A stretch of DNA of 58,915 nucleotides from positions 1 to 58,915 of the forward strand of contig ONFR01000014.1 in the NCBI GenBank assembly GCA_900317125.1, given 5' to 3'. Below the pieces are notes generated by a model. That model was not told the origin of the DNA. It made no database searches and was given only the letters and a program-made list of their open reading frames with translations. This document shows, piece after piece, positions 58,836 through 58,915 of this stretch. Each line of letters opens with the position of its first letter. Position 1 is the first letter of the stretch. The position numbers and the translations under genes were made by a program. The DNA comes from an uncultured Bacteroidales bacterium. GTDB lineage: Bacteria; Bacteroidota; Bacteroidia; Bacteroidales; P3.

Positions 58836-58915
58836 GATTGGCAGCGACCTACTTTTCCACGAACATGCGCAGTATCATCGGCGATGACGGGCTTAACTTC
58901 TCTGTTCGGAATGGG
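58836..58915 (-). rRNA. rrf: 5S ribosomal RNA, 3' part
   Basis: The minus strand reads CCCATTCCGAACAGAGAAG, then TTAAGCCCGTCATCGCC and GAAAAGTAGGTCGCTGCC, the conserved central and 3' parts of bacterial 5S rRNA. The 5' end lies beyond the window, so the rRNA operon extends to the right. The 3' boundary is approximate. Confidence 0.92.

Noticed and set aside
1..58915. tRNA genes or riboswitches
   Set aside because: I looked through the intergenic gaps for cloverleaf arms and conserved riboswitch cores and saw none. A covariance-model search would be decisive.

Overview
The window reads as chromosome of an anaerobic, host-associated member of the order Bacteroidales. Three things point there: type IX secretion (T9SS) C-terminal sorting domains on five proteins, Bacteroidetes-type promoters (-7 TAnnTTTG) in front of most operons, and a flavodiiron/rubredoxin/rubrerythrin oxygen-defence island. 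I do not assign a genus. Gene starts lack clear Shine-Dalgarno sequences, which is usual for the phylum, so several starts were chosen from signal peptides, promoters and ATGA stop/start overlaps.

Layout. 1-6900: tail of a T9SS protein, then a minus-strand operon lpxK - cutC - transglutaminase-like lipoprotein - T9SS fibronectin-III (FN3) protein. 7050-12580: oxygen-defence genes (flavodiiron protein, flavin-reductase/rubredoxin fusion, an unlisted 52-aa rubredoxin, ferritin, later rubrerythrin), interrupted by a PH-like membrane protein, an SDR oxidoreductase and a PIN-type toxin-antitoxin pair. 12580-15500: a non-coding mobile-looking repeat, a coiled-coil/beta-barrel protein and hisS. 15600-34570: secreted giants, namely two FN3/adhesin proteins of 2947 and 2156 aa and a gingipain-family (C25) peptidase, all with T9SS tails. 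34570-37110: conserved operon DUF4271 - hemD-like - rnpA - yidD. 37300-39750: DnaQ-like exonuclease, a PLD-type nuclease and an AAA ATPase. 39800-46430: S9 peptidase, then a compact operon PqqD-like - HprK-like kinase - signal-peptidase/VanZ fusion - polyprenyl-phosphate mannosyltransferase, then DUF1905 and ackA. 46430-54690: second copy of the repeat, DUF3078, DUF5131, an outer-membrane protein, a possible clan-CD lipoprotein coupled to a VIT-VWA-TonB protein, and an ICMT-like methyltransferase. 54950-58915: small proteins, an MGMT-like protein, AT-rich accessory genes, a DUF4160/DUF2442 pair, a MerR regulator and the 3' part of a 5S rRNA.

Most interesting: (1) the PqqD/HprK-like/signal-peptidase-VanZ operon, which has the parts of a peptide-modification system but no obvious precursor peptide or cyclase; (2) a family of 0.44-0.56 kb non-coding elements with 18-bp terminal inverted repeats and apparent 4-bp target duplications, with two full copies, one truncated end and one related core; (3) a transglutaminase-like gene whose reading frame carries 7-bp and 9-bp tandem repeats, one of which encodes the signal peptide; (4) a toxin-antitoxin-like pair lying between the MerR gene and a decayed duplicate of that gene's 3' end; (5) a possible clan-CD lipoprotein translationally coupled to a VIT-VWA-TonB fusion.
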